A stretch of DNA of 47,029 bases from Candidatus Coproplasma excrementavium (GTDB lineage: Bacteria; Bacillota; Clostridia; Christensenellales; Borkfalkiaceae). Position 1 is the stretch's first letter. Each line of letters starts with the position of its first letter. The position numbers were made by a program, and so were the translations under genes. Location of the stretch: positions 1-47,029 of the forward strand of contig DVMA01000047.1 of NCBI GenBank assembly GCA_018715195.1. The letters run 5' to 3'. Of this stretch, positions 10,001-19,094 are shown one piece after another. Below the pieces are notes generated by a model. That model saw only the letters and a list, made by a program, of their open reading frames with translations, had not been told where the DNA came from and did not search any database.

Positions 10001-10282
10001 TTCTGCGGATTCGGTTCCAGCACCTCTTACTGGACCGAAACTGCGCTCAGCGGAGACGCTGACCTTCTCAAGGCAATGCAGAACAGCATGCACTATGCGC
10101 TGTATGCACTCTCCAGAAGCTATGCAATGGACCTTGTAAACACTCATACAGTATCCCTTATGACCTGGTGGAGAGCAATGTACATCTCGCTCATCACCAT
10201 AAGCTCGGTACTCACCGCGGCGTCTGCGGCAGCGTATGTGGTGCTCAGCATAAGAGATAAAAAATCTGTAAAGGAGGCGTAA
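7070..10282 (+). CDS. Membrane-anchored GH3-family glycosidase with permuted domain order (alpha/beta sandwich - FnIII - TIM barrel)
   Basis: N-terminal TM; ESFVLLKNENNSLPL early, YPFGYGLSYTNF mid, then DDGPGGSDSHDMG, NVEYYSEDPILSG, IKHVGFNSQE and GYSVTDFTG late; C-terminal TM near the end; SD GGAGG before the ATG. Confidence 0.92.
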   Translation: MNIRTRLFRGLVLLFAFILVLSVTTSLIMEYYRSPLDENTGSISQGLEVNEDYGEWTYGTQYTSTKDAVDSMKEFAIREAAESFVLLKNENNSLPLKQEKPKVTLFGIRSFTPYYGSTTGGSIPDKAVIDNDPNRSTLITDFQEAFDVNPALLEAYRDYTSDYTWGSSGFGAQAPAYQGLYSTTDPTEPTLSELGITDSNARYREYNDAAIVIIGRVSGEGSSFFPGQEGRTTRDSNDPTKILNVVETDTDNILGISEEEQALIDTAAANFDNVIVLINSSSQMEIESLKQNEDVDAVMWIGYPGVYGFEAVAQVLKGEANPSGRLGDIYAVNSALSPAMQNYGGSEVGTEIAWTNASSYSGMNVNSYLVEAEGIYTGYRYYETRYADSLLADDARNAASAKAGTYVNYNKEELTFKPATTDGQWVYSNEVSYPFGYGLSYTNFTQTLTSVEVSADHKTATATVTVTNNGSVAGKSVVQLYAQLPYEDGDVEKSAIQLIDYEKTDLLASGASETVILNIDMSNLASYDYEGAKTYRMDAGTYYFAIGESSHDALNNILAEQGVSGMVNTDGTAYAAPQENKVDEWTLAEDDTTTFAVSDTTNKEITNQITEGDYATDVNYWLKNGIDADIDEVIYLSRSDWNNTFPITYSNFAIQSGSRFEEIMKNDFIPLASGEDISGITMGDSSVELNFSDMKDVAFEDDRWDELISKIPLSEMMGFMQNAFHQIYQIPSIGFNGFNADDGPGGSDSHDMGEASNQGTLFEDAKDYAGKVGTRIAPAPINLAYTFNKELAYENGEILLGESTLLYNLPIMIGPGMNIHRTPYNGRNVEYYSEDPILSGFTGSAVVQGAQSKGCLVNIKHVGFNSQEANRSGVNEFLNEQAARELELRNLQQAFTAKGRSSKSEAEGTTFRYAAEGARGTMTAYNRIGATASSANYGVQYAILREEWGFKGYSVTDFTGLNPIAAPKESIFAGTTAFCGFGSSTSYWTETALSGDADLLKAMQNSMHYALYALSRSYAMDLVNTHTVSLMTWWRAMYISLITISSVLTAASAAAYVVLSIRDKKSVKEA

Positions 10283-10289
10283 AAAGACC

Positions 10290-10736
10290 ATGTTGAACTG
10301 GATTAAAAAACAGAGCGTGGCTGCGTGGATAATTTTAGGCGCGGCAATACTCACCGTAGTTGCAATGGCGATATATATCAATAACTCCACAACGGGCGTA
10401 ATGCAGACGACACCCATGAACGCGCTTCCCATAGTATTTTCGGTAATTTCCATATTGCTGCTTGCGGGAATATTTGCGTCGGAGGGCAAGGTCAGCCACT
10501 GGATAGTGACGCTGGCAATGCTGGTTGTGGTGGTGTTCCTTGCGGTCAGCCTCTGCGTGCTCATCGATGCGAGGAAGGACGTAGCGGGCAACCAGTGGTT
10601 CATACCCGGTCTTGCCACGGACGACCAGGCGGCCTGCCTCAGCGGAGCCATTACCTGCGCGGTATTCTACGTGCTCTCCATCGTGGCCGTCATAGCTGCT
10701 TCCGTAATCGGAAAGTTTGATAAAAAAGCGGCATAA
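10290..10736 (+). CDS. Small multi-TM protein of unknown function, likely co-transcribed with the GH3
   Basis: 148-aa ORF with about 4 hydrophobic segments, 7 bp after the GH3 stop; SD-like AAAGGAGG upstream. Confidence 0.75.
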   Translation: MLNWIKKQSVAAWIILGAAILTVVAMAIYINNSTTGVMQTTPMNALPIVFSVISILLLAGIFASEGKVSHWIVTLAMLVVVVFLAVSLCVLIDARKDVAGNQWFIPGLATDDQAACLSGAITCAVFYVLSIVAVIAASVIGKFDKKAA

Positions 10737-10934
10737 ACAATAAAAACAGTCCGCGCTTTTGCGGCAAAGAAGAAGACTTATTACGGAGCGCGAGCCTTTA
10801 AGGCCCGCGCTCCTGATAAAGTTCAGATTACTGTATACGCGAAAAAAACGACTGCTTGAGACAATGATATTGACGGGTGCTGGCAATCTGATATAATAAT
10901 TATGCTGAATTTTTGTACTTTTTGCCAAAGGGTA

Positions 10935-10964
10935 TTGACAATTTACGCGTGCGACAATTATAAT
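10935..10964 (+). promoter_or_regulatory. Sigma-A promoter of the GH2-gal operon
   Basis: TTGACA-18 nt-TATAAT. Confidence 0.8.
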
Positions 10965-11015
10965 ATAGTCGATGCGGCGCGGAGGTTTGCGCCGCCATAT
11001 GAGCGGAGGTAATGA

Positions 11016-13382
11016 ATGCAAAAGATTTCTTTTAACGAAGGCTGGCTGTTCGGCCGTCTCAACGAAGAGTCGCGCAGGGAGGTAACCCTTCCCCACGATG
11101 CCATGATAGGGGAAAAACGCACCGCGGAGAGCGCGGGCGGCAAGAACACGGGTTGGTATGAAGGGCACGACTACGTGTATGAAAAGACATTTTCTGTGCC
11201 TGATGAATGGAAGGAAAAACATATAGTATTTGAATTCGAGGGCGTGTACCGCAATGCAAAGGTGTACATCAACGGTCAGCTTGCGGGCGGCCGTGCGTAC
11301 GGCTACTCGAATTTTTATGTCAATGCCGATAAGTTTCTTGAGTTCGGCAAGAACAACGTTATAAGGGTTGAGGCGTTCAACTCCGACCAGCCCAACAGCC
11401 GCTGGTATTCGGGCGCGGGCATATACCGTCCCGTATGGCTGTACGTTATGCCCTCGAGCCATATACAGCTCAACGGCATAAAAATCAAAACTCTGGACTA
11501 TGAACAGCCTAGCGTCCGCATAAGCGTAAATACTTCGGGCGCGGGCGATGTTAAAATAGAGGTGCTTGACGGCGGAAAGGTAATCGCAATGGCAAAACTA
11601 TCCTCCGCAGGAACGGCTGAGGCAGAACTTTCTCTGCCCACGGCAAGGCTGTGGAGCCCCGAAGACCCTTACCTCTACACCTGCCGCGTAACCTTCGGCG
11701 AGGACGTTGCCGAAGAAAAATTCGGCGTCAGGGTAATGGAGTGCACCGCGGAAAAGGGTCTTACCATAAACGGCAAGAGGGTTATTCTGCGCGGCGCCTG
11801 CATACATCACGATAACGGCATACTCGGTTCGGTAAACCATCCGTTTGCCGACGAGCGCAAGATAAAGCTTTTAAAGGAGTACGGCTACAACGCCATCCGC
11901 TCGGCGCATAACCCCACGTCCAAGGCCACTCTGGAGGCGTGCGACCGTCTCGGCGTCTTGGTGATGGATGAGTACGTGGATATGTGGTACATTCACAAGA
12001 ACAAGTACGACTTTGCAAGCTATTTTGCCGACGAATGGAAAAAGGACCTCGTCTCAATGGTGGAAAAGGACTACAACCACCCCTGCGTTGTGCTCTATTC
12101 CATAGGCAACGAGGTCGCCGAAACGGGTCAGAAGAAGGGCATAGCGCTCGCCGCGGAGATGACAAAGTACCTTCACACTCTGGATGACCGTCCCGTAACG
12201 TGCGGCATAAACATATTCTTCAATCTGCTCTATTCGCTTGGCTTCGGCATATACAGCGACAAAAAAGCCGATGCGGAACTTTCCGCCAAGAAAAAGAAGA
12301 AGTCCGTGGGCAGTGAATTTTTCAACGACCTTGCGGGCATATTCGGCGCAACCACAATGAAGATAGGCGCAACCCTTCCGGGCTGCAACGCAAAGACAAA
12401 GGACGCCTTTGCCGCAATGGATGTTGCGGGCTATAACTACGGCATAATGCGCTACATGCGCGACTTCAAAAAGCACCCGCAGCGCGTGATTTTAGGCAGC
12501 GAAACGTTCTGTGCGGACGCGCGCAAGTTCTGGCTCATTGCAAAGGAGCACCCCGCGCTCATAGGCGACTTTGTCTGGGCGGGCATGGACTACCTCGGCG
12601 AAGTGGGCGTAGGTTCGTGGGAAAATGCCGACTACGCTCCCGAATTCACGGGCGGCCCCGGCTGGGTCAGCGCAGGCAGCGGCAGGCTTGACCTCAACGG
12701 CAGACCGCTTGCAGAGGCGCTCTATACCCGCGTAGCGTTCGACCTCGACCCCATAAGGGTGGGCGTCGTGCGCGCGGACATGGCCTTTGAAAAACATTCG
12801 CCCTCGGCCTGGAAGCTCTCCTCCGCGTGGGAAAGCTGGGCGTGGGAAGGCTGCGACGGCAAAAAGACTATGGTTGAAGTGTACACAACCTGTCCCCGCG
12901 CGGCGCTGTATATCAACGGCAAAAAGGTCGGCGAAAAGAAAGTCGGCAAAAATGCCCGCGCATACTTCAAAGTCACCTATGCTAGCGGCGAACTTGTGGC
13001 CGCAGGCCTCGATAAATCGGGAAGGGAGGTGTGCCGCACCACTTTAAAGAGTCCGTCAAAGGATACAATCCTTGCCGCCATACCCGAAAACGAGCTCATA
13101 TCGCGCGACCAGCTTTGCTATGTAAAGCTCAGGTATACCGATAAGGACGGAATATGGAAACCTCTTGCCCGCGGCGACATAGGCGTAAAGGTGGAGGGCG
13201 GCGAACTGCTCGCTCTCGGCAGCGCCTGCCCCTATAACGAGCAGGGATATCTCGGCGACACAACCGATACCTACTTCGGCGAGGCGCTTGCAATAATCCG
13301 TCCTTCAAAGGATGCGGAGAGAATTAAACTCAGCGCGGTCAGCCCCTACGGCAATGCCGAAACCGAAGTTGAGTGCAGATAA
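11016..13382 (+). CDS. Glycoside hydrolase family 2 (beta-galactosidase-like)
   Basis: 788-aa ORF; HNPTSKATLEACDRLGVLVMDEYVDMW, YSIGNEVAETG (acid/base), RVILGSETF (nucleophile), SWEWEG-type C-terminal region; SD GGAGG. Confidence 0.9.
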   Translation: MQKISFNEGWLFGRLNEESRREVTLPHDAMIGEKRTAESAGGKNTGWYEGHDYVYEKTFSVPDEWKEKHIVFEFEGVYRNAKVYINGQLAGGRAYGYSNFYVNADKFLEFGKNNVIRVEAFNSDQPNSRWYSGAGIYRPVWLYVMPSSHIQLNGIKIKTLDYEQPSVRISVNTSGAGDVKIEVLDGGKVIAMAKLSSAGTAEAELSLPTARLWSPEDPYLYTCRVTFGEDVAEEKFGVRVMECTAEKGLTINGKRVILRGACIHHDNGILGSVNHPFADERKIKLLKEYGYNAIRSAHNPTSKATLEACDRLGVLVMDEYVDMWYIHKNKYDFASYFADEWKKDLVSMVEKDYNHPCVVLYSIGNEVAETGQKKGIALAAEMTKYLHTLDDRPVTCGINIFFNLLYSLGFGIYSDKKADAELSAKKKKKSVGSEFFNDLAGIFGATTMKIGATLPGCNAKTKDAFAAMDVAGYNYGIMRYMRDFKKHPQRVILGSETFCADARKFWLIAKEHPALIGDFVWAGMDYLGEVGVGSWENADYAPEFTGGPGWVSAGSGRLDLNGRPLAEALYTRVAFDLDPIRVGVVRADMAFEKHSPSAWKLSSAWESWAWEGCDGKKTMVEVYTTCPRAALYINGKKVGEKKVGKNARAYFKVTYASGELVAAGLDKSGREVCRTTLKSPSKDTILAAIPENELISRDQLCYVKLRYTDKDGIWKPLARGDIGVKVEGGELLALGSACPYNEQGYLGDTTDTYFGEALAIIRPSKDAERIKLSAVSPYGNAETEVECR

Positions 13383-13458
13383 TTAAAGTGCGGGCGCGCC
13401 TCGGCGCGTCCGTACATGTCATGCTGTGAACAATATTTAAACTATACGGAGCCAGGAC

Positions 13459-14916
13459 ATGAATGATTTAAGTGTAGTTGTTGATAAGCTCGTAAGTTAT
13501 GCGCGCAAAAACCTCATGCTCGCGCGCGAGAACGAAATATGCGCACGCAATGCCGTGCTCGATGCGCTCGGCTCGCCCGAATATGCGTATACGGGCGCGG
13601 AGTGCAGGGACAGCTCTCCCGAACAGCTTCTGCAGGAATTTACTTCCGTCTGCGAGCGCGAGGGCATTTTCTCCGAGGATGAGGCGGAAGAGTACACCGA
13701 TAAGGTTATGGGTGCTCTCACCGCGTCGCCCCAGAATATCCGCCGTGCCTTTATGTGGCGCGAAAGGGAGAACTCAAAGTCGGCCACCGACTGGTTCTAT
13801 ACATATTGCGTAAAAAATGATTACGTAAAAAAGAGCAAACTGGATAAAAACCCGCGCTTTGAACAGGGCGGACTTATCATAACCATAAACAAGGCCAAAC
13901 CCGAATTCCGCGACCCCAAAAAGGCAGTCAGCGGCAACTCGGTCAAGGGCGGCTATCCCAAGTGCGCCATCTGCCGCGAAAACGAGGGCTGCCCCGTGCG
14001 CAACAAGCGTACGCTCCGCACGGTCGACCTCACGCTCGATGGCGAAAAGTGGTTCTGGCAGTACTCGCCGTACGGCTATTTCCATCAGCACGGCATTGCG
14101 GTAAACTGCGAACATACGCCAATGCACGTGGATAAGAGCACGTTTGTAAAGCTTATGGACTTCGTGGATAAGTTCCCTCACTATTTCATAGGCTGCAACG
14201 CTCCTCTGCCCAGGATAGGCGGAAGCGTGCTCGCGCACGACCACTTCCAGGGCGGCGGCGAAATTCTGCCCATGCACAAGGCTGGCGCGTTCAAAGTAAT
14301 GGGCCGCGCGGACTTCGGCGGCACTGTTGAAATTGTCGACTGGCCAGGCACGGTCATAAGGGTGGTAAGCCGAAACCGTCAGCAGATAGCGGAAATGTGC
14401 GAACAAATCCGTTCTGCGTGGGTGGGCTACACCAACACGGTGCTCGGAATAATAGCGGAGGACGAACAGGGCGTACACAATGCCGTAAGTCCCACCGTGG
14501 TAAAGACAGCGCGCGGCTACGAAATGAGCCTTATTCTGCGCAGCAACATAACCAGCGCGCAGTATCCCGACGGCGTGTTCCACGCTCATCCCGAATTCCA
14601 TTCAATCAAAAAGGAATCTATCGGCCTTATTGAGGCGCAGGGATTGTTCATTCTGCCTGGCAGACTGGAAGGTCAGCTTAAAAATCTGGAAGAAATAATT
14701 GCCCGCAATGAGCAATTGCCCGCCGAATATGAGCCGTTCAGACTGGTTTTCGAGGAGGCAAAGGCCATATGCGCAAACGAAGGGGTTGACCCCTCGGCCG
14801 CAATGAAAAAGGAACTCGGCAGCGTGTGCGCCAGAATACTTGAAAACACCGCCGTATTCAAGGACAAAATGACTACGGTAAAATTTATGCAGAACATGGG
14901 GTTTGAACTTATATGA
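13459..14916 (+). CDS. galT: UDP-glucose--hexose-1-phosphate uridylyltransferase (Firmicutes-type GalT)
   Basis: YPKCAICRENEGCP, YSPYGYFHQHGIAVNCEHTPM, LAHDHFQGGGEILPMHKA. Confidence 0.92.
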   Translation: MNDLSVVVDKLVSYARKNLMLARENEICARNAVLDALGSPEYAYTGAECRDSSPEQLLQEFTSVCEREGIFSEDEAEEYTDKVMGALTASPQNIRRAFMWRERENSKSATDWFYTYCVKNDYVKKSKLDKNPRFEQGGLIITINKAKPEFRDPKKAVSGNSVKGGYPKCAICRENEGCPVRNKRTLRTVDLTLDGEKWFWQYSPYGYFHQHGIAVNCEHTPMHVDKSTFVKLMDFVDKFPHYFIGCNAPLPRIGGSVLAHDHFQGGGEILPMHKAGAFKVMGRADFGGTVEIVDWPGTVIRVVSRNRQQIAEMCEQIRSAWVGYTNTVLGIIAEDEQGVHNAVSPTVVKTARGYEMSLILRSNITSAQYPDGVFHAHPEFHSIKKESIGLIEAQGLFILPGRLEGQLKNLEEIIARNEQLPAEYEPFRLVFEEAKAICANEGVDPSAAMKKELGSVCARILENTAVFKDKMTTVKFMQNMGFELI

Positions 14917-16040
14917 TGCGCGAAGAAGATTTTGAATACAAAGTGGCGGCCTCGGGTCGCGTAAACATAATAGGCGAACATATCGACTACTGCGGCGGCA
15001 AGGTTATGCCCGCGGCGCTTTCACTCAAAAATACGGTATATGTGCGTCCCAACGGCACGGATACCATAAACATAAGCTGGACAACGTTGCCGGATACGGT
15101 CAGCCTCAACATCTCCGAACTGGAAAATTACCGCCATTTAAAATACGGCAACTACCAGGCGGGCAGCGCGTTGCTGTGGCAGAAGGCGGGTCATAAACTT
15201 GTCGGCTGCGATATGTTGCAGGACTGCAAAGTGCCCTTCGGCAGCGGTCTTTCTTCCTCCGCGGCGATAGAGGTATCCACAATCGCGGCGCTCGCCACCG
15301 TTGCGGGCGAAAAGTTCGACAACGTGGAAGTTGCGCTGTGCGCGCAGAGTGCGGAGCGCGAATATGCGGGCGTCAACTGCGGCATTATGGACCAGTACGC
15401 CTCCGCGTGCGGCAAAAAGGGAATGGCAATGCTGCTTGACTGCAAGACGCTGGAATGCGATTATCTCCCGCTGGAGCTGGGCGCGTATTCGCTTGTCATA
15501 ACTGACTGCTGCAAGCCGCACAGCCTTGCGGACAGCAAGTATAACGAACGCCGCAGCGAAACGGAGGAGGCGCTTAAAATTTTGCAGAAGAGGCTGGATA
15601 TAACCTGCCTTGCGGACATAACTCCCGTACAGTTTTCGCAGTGCGCGCATATGTTGCCGCGCGTTCTGCGCATGCGTGCGGAGCACGTTGTAAACGAATG
15701 TCAGCGCGTGCGTACGGCCGCTCAGGCTATGCGTGCAGGCAATATAGAGCTTTTGGGCAGACTGATTAACCAGTCGCACGCTTCGCTTAAAAACCTGTAT
15801 CAGACAACGGGTTTTGAACCCGATGTGCTCGTGGAGGCGGCGCAGAACTATCCCGAATGCATAGGCTCGCGCCTTACGGGCGGCGGTTTCGGTGGATGCA
15901 CCATTTCTCTTGTAAAGACGGAGTGCGTACCCGAATTCAAGGACTATCTGTTAAAGGCGTATGCCCGCCGCACAAGCTACAACGCCGTGTGCTACGATGC
16001 GGAAATTTCAGACGGCATAACGGTGGAGAAGTTGAAATGA
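14913..16040 (+). CDS. galK: Galactokinase
   Basis: GRVNIIGEHIDYCGGKVMPAAL, PFGSGLSSSAAIEVS, GVNCGIMDQYASACG, GSRLTGGGFGGCTISLV; ATGA overlap with galT. Confidence 0.92.
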   Translation: MMREEDFEYKVAASGRVNIIGEHIDYCGGKVMPAALSLKNTVYVRPNGTDTINISWTTLPDTVSLNISELENYRHLKYGNYQAGSALLWQKAGHKLVGCDMLQDCKVPFGSGLSSSAAIEVSTIAALATVAGEKFDNVEVALCAQSAEREYAGVNCGIMDQYASACGKKGMAMLLDCKTLECDYLPLELGAYSLVITDCCKPHSLADSKYNERRSETEEALKILQKRLDITCLADITPVQFSQCAHMLPRVLRMRAEHVVNECQRVRTAAQAMRAGNIELLGRLINQSHASLKNLYQTTGFEPDVLVEAAQNYPECIGSRLTGGGFGGCTISLVKTECVPEFKDYLLKAYARRTSYNAVCYDAEISDGITVEKLK

Positions 16041-17011
16041 ACCGCAAGCCACAGATTTTCCGTCTTGAAAGTGAGGGCATATCGGCAGAAATTTCCGATT
16101 TCGGCGCGGCCGTAACAAGGTTGCGCGTGGGTGAGGGAACGCTGCGCGATGTTGCGCTCGGTTTCGACGATGTCAATGAATATATTGAAAGCGGCTCCTA
16201 TTGCGGAGCAACCATAGGCCGCGTTGCCAACAGAATAGGCGGCGCACGTTTCAGCCTCGGCGGAAGGGAATATAAGCTTCCCGCAAACGATGGCGACAAC
16301 TGCAATCACGGCGGCACGGAGGGCTTTGACAGAAAGTTCTTTACTGCCGATTGCCGCGGGGATATCATTGAATTAACCTATAAAAGCGCCGATGGGGAAA
16401 TGGGTTTTCCCGGCAATCTGATGCTCACCGTGCGCTATAAAATTTCTCCCCGCAGACTGGATATAACCTATACGGCCGTGTGCGACAAGGATACTCTCTG
16501 GGCGCCTACCTGCCATCTGTATTTCAATCTCGATGGCGCAGAAAAAGGCAATTGCCTCGGCAATATGCTCAAAATAAATGCGCAGAAGTATACTCCCTTA
16601 AAGCAGGGAATGATTCCTTCTGGTGAAATTCTGCCCGTTGCCGGCACGCCGTTCGATTTTACTTCCTTCCACGCTCTCGGCGAAAGGATAGGCGAAAAGT
16701 GCGCTCAGCTTGAACTTGCGGGCGGCTACGACCACAATTTCTGTTTAAGCGGCGAACATGCCGCCACGGCATACGGTACTGAAAGCGGAATCAAGCTTGA
16801 CCTTTATACCGATTTGCCCGGAATGCAGGTATATACGGGCAATTTTCTGCGCGGCAATTCAAGGTTCGGCGCGCTCGCTCCAAGGTCAGGTTTCGCACTT
16901 GAACCGCAGTTCTTCCCAAATGCCGTAAACACAAAGAATTTTGTTGTGCCCGTGCTTAAAGCGGGCGAACAAAAATCGCATTACATCAGCTATATATTCG
17001 GGTCAATTTAA
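16037..17011 (+). CDS. galM: Aldose 1-epimerase (galactose mutarotase)
   Basis: Start trimmed to 16037, ATGA overlap with galK; GRVANRIGGARFSLGGREYKLPANDGDNCNHGG; PTCHLYFNLDG; GGYDHNFCL. Confidence 0.9.
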   Translation: MNRKPQIFRLESEGISAEISDFGAAVTRLRVGEGTLRDVALGFDDVNEYIESGSYCGATIGRVANRIGGARFSLGGREYKLPANDGDNCNHGGTEGFDRKFFTADCRGDIIELTYKSADGEMGFPGNLMLTVRYKISPRRLDITYTAVCDKDTLWAPTCHLYFNLDGAEKGNCLGNMLKINAQKYTPLKQGMIPSGEILPVAGTPFDFTSFHALGERIGEKCAQLELAGGYDHNFCLSGEHAATAYGTESGIKLDLYTDLPGMQVYTGNFLRGNSRFGALAPRSGFALEPQFFPNAVNTKNFVVPVLKAGEQKSHYISYIFGSI

Positions 17012-17015
17012 AATT

Positions 17016-17954
17016 ATGAACTATCTGGTTACGGGCGGCGCGGGCTTTATAGGCAGCAATTTCATAGACTATATGCTCGCACAGCACCCGCATTGCCGCA
17101 TAGTCTGTCTTGATAAACTCACGTATGCCGCGGATATGTCCAATCTGGCAAACGCTCTGCATTCTCCGCGGTTTACTTTTGTAAAAGGCGATATCTGCGC
17201 CGAACGCGCGCTTGACAAACTCTTTGAACGCGAAAAGTTTGACGCGGTCATAAACTTTGCCGCCGAAACGCACGTGGACCGCTCAATAAAGCGCCCGTCC
17301 GTGTTTTTAAAGAGCAACGTTCTAGGCGTGCAGGCGCTTGCCGACTGTTGCGTAAAGTACGGCGTTCGCCTTCACCATATTTCCACGGACGAGGTGTACG
17401 GCGACCTTCCGCTCGGTTCTTCCGTCTTGCTGAATGAAGAGAGCGCGCTCCGCCCTTCCAGTCCGTATGCAGCGTCAAAGGCGGCGGCAGACCTGTTGAT
17501 TGCGGCATATTGCCGCACGTACGGGCTGAAAGCCACAATCTCGCGCTGTTGCAACAACTACGGACCCAACCAGTACGCCGAAAAACTCATCCCGCTTGCA
17601 ATCTCGCATATACAAAGCGGCAGACCAGTTCCGCTTTATGGCAACGGGCTCAACGTTCGCGACTGGCTGTATGTTGAAGACCATTGCCGCGCCGTAGATA
17701 TAATATTGCAGAGAGGAGAGTGCGGGCAGGTGTATAACGTTGCCGCCCATTGCGAGCTGGATAACCTCACCCTGGTAAAAAAACTGCTTGCCGCAATCGG
17801 TGCGGAGGATAATCTTATAAAATTTGTGCCCGACAGAAAGGGTCACGACCTTCGCTACGGCATTGACGATGCAAAATTGCGCGCGCTTGGCTGGCAGATA
17901 AGTGTCGCATTTGAAGAGGGGTTAAAGCGCACAATAGCGCACTATACAAAATAA
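17016..17954 (+). CDS. RmlB-like NAD-dependent sugar nucleotide dehydratase (dTDP-glucose 4,6-dehydratase family)
   Basis: TGGAGFIGSNF; STDEVYGDL; SPYAASKAAADLL; CCNNYGPNQ; VRDWLYVEDHC; VPDRKGHDLRYGIDDAK. Confidence 0.88.
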   Translation: MNYLVTGGAGFIGSNFIDYMLAQHPHCRIVCLDKLTYAADMSNLANALHSPRFTFVKGDICAERALDKLFEREKFDAVINFAAETHVDRSIKRPSVFLKSNVLGVQALADCCVKYGVRLHHISTDEVYGDLPLGSSVLLNEESALRPSSPYAASKAAADLLIAAYCRTYGLKATISRCCNNYGPNQYAEKLIPLAISHIQSGRPVPLYGNGLNVRDWLYVEDHCRAVDIILQRGECGQVYNVAAHCELDNLTLVKKLLAAIGAEDNLIKFVPDRKGHDLRYGIDDAKLRALGWQISVAFEEGLKRTIAHYTK

Positions 17955-17959
17955 AATTT

Positions 17960-17991
17960 CCGTCCGCCGTGCTTTAAGCGGACGGTTTTTT
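17960..17991 (+). terminator. Terminator of the gal operon
   Basis: CCGTCCGC...GCGGACGGTTTTTT. Confidence 0.88.
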
Positions 17992-18073
17992 ATATGCCCG
18001 CTTGACTGGAAAAACTTTTTGCGCTATATTATTAAAGTAATAAAATAAAAAATTTTATAATTGATACGGCAAT

Positions 18074-19042
18074 ATGCCGCAACTATTTGTTATGAAGTAT
18101 TCAGAAATAAACGGGGTCAATAAAAAAGTATCAAAAATTTTCTGCGGCACGGCGTGCGCTCCCTACAATAAGGGAGGCAACTGCAATTCACTGCTCAACG
18201 ATGTGCTTGCACTCGGCGTGAACGCCTTCGATACCGCCAGAGTGTACGGCGGCGCTGAAAATGCGCTTGGCAGGTGGATAGCGGAGTGCGGCGTGCGCGA
18301 TAAAATTGTGCTGCTTTCCAAGTGTTGCCATCCCAATATTTTTGGAATGAAGAGGGTGAACGTGCGCGCAATGCGCGCCGACTTGAAAAAGTCGCTCTCT
18401 CTTCTAAACACAGATTATATCGATATATATCTTCTCCACCGCGACGATGTTACTGTTCCCGTAGGCCCGATAGTGGAGGAGCTCAACGCCCTTCACGCCG
18501 AGGGAAAAATTGGCGCGTTCGGCGCGTCCAACTGGTCGCACGAGCGCATTGCGCAGGCAAACGAATATGCCGCGGCGCACTCGCTCATTCCGTTTGCCGT
18601 GACAAGTCCCAATTTCAGCGCGGCCGAACAGCTGTGCGATGTGTGGGGCGGCGGAGTAAGCATTTCAGGCCGCGAAGGCCTTGAAGCAAGGCGTTGGTAT
18701 GCAGACAGCGGCATGGCGGTTGTGGCTTATTCCTCGCTTGCCCGCGGACTGTTTTCTGGCAGGGTAGTCAGCGGCGACCCCGCTTCTTGTGAGGTTCTCG
18801 ATAAGTTTGCCAGAAGGGGGTATTTTTCCGAAGGCAATATAAAAGCGCTCTCCCGCATAGAAAAGGTTGCCGCCGAAAGGGGAGCAACGGTAGCGCAGAT
18901 TGCGCTTGCCTATGTGCTTTGCTGTCCGTTCAACGGCTTTGCCGTGGTAAGCTGTTCGCGCGCCTCGCGCATGCGCGAAAACGCTGCCGCGGCAGGAATT
19001 GAACTCAGCGCGGAGGAAGTTGCCTTTATAGAGGGCGTCTGA
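18074..19042 (+). CDS. Aldo/keto reductase (start may be 18092)
   Basis: NAFDTARVYGGAENALGRWI, DYIDIYLLHRDD, IGAFGASNWS, VAQIALAYVL. Confidence 0.88.
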   Translation: MPQLFVMKYSEINGVNKKVSKIFCGTACAPYNKGGNCNSLLNDVLALGVNAFDTARVYGGAENALGRWIAECGVRDKIVLLSKCCHPNIFGMKRVNVRAMRADLKKSLSLLNTDYIDIYLLHRDDVTVPVGPIVEELNALHAEGKIGAFGASNWSHERIAQANEYAAAHSLIPFAVTSPNFSAAEQLCDVWGGGVSISGREGLEARRWYADSGMAVVAYSSLARGLFSGRVVSGDPASCEVLDKFARRGYFSEGNIKALSRIEKVAAERGATVAQIALAYVLCCPFNGFAVVSCSRASRMRENAAAAGIELSAEEVAFIEGV

Positions 19043-19094
19043 AATTATTTTGTGGCAGCTTTTGCCGTTTATCAGCGTACACGGAGAAAAAATC

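Noticed and set aside
17016-17954. Calling this gene galE
   Set aside because: STDEVYG and the C-terminal RKGHDLRYGID block are dehydratase (RmlB) signatures, not GalE ones.
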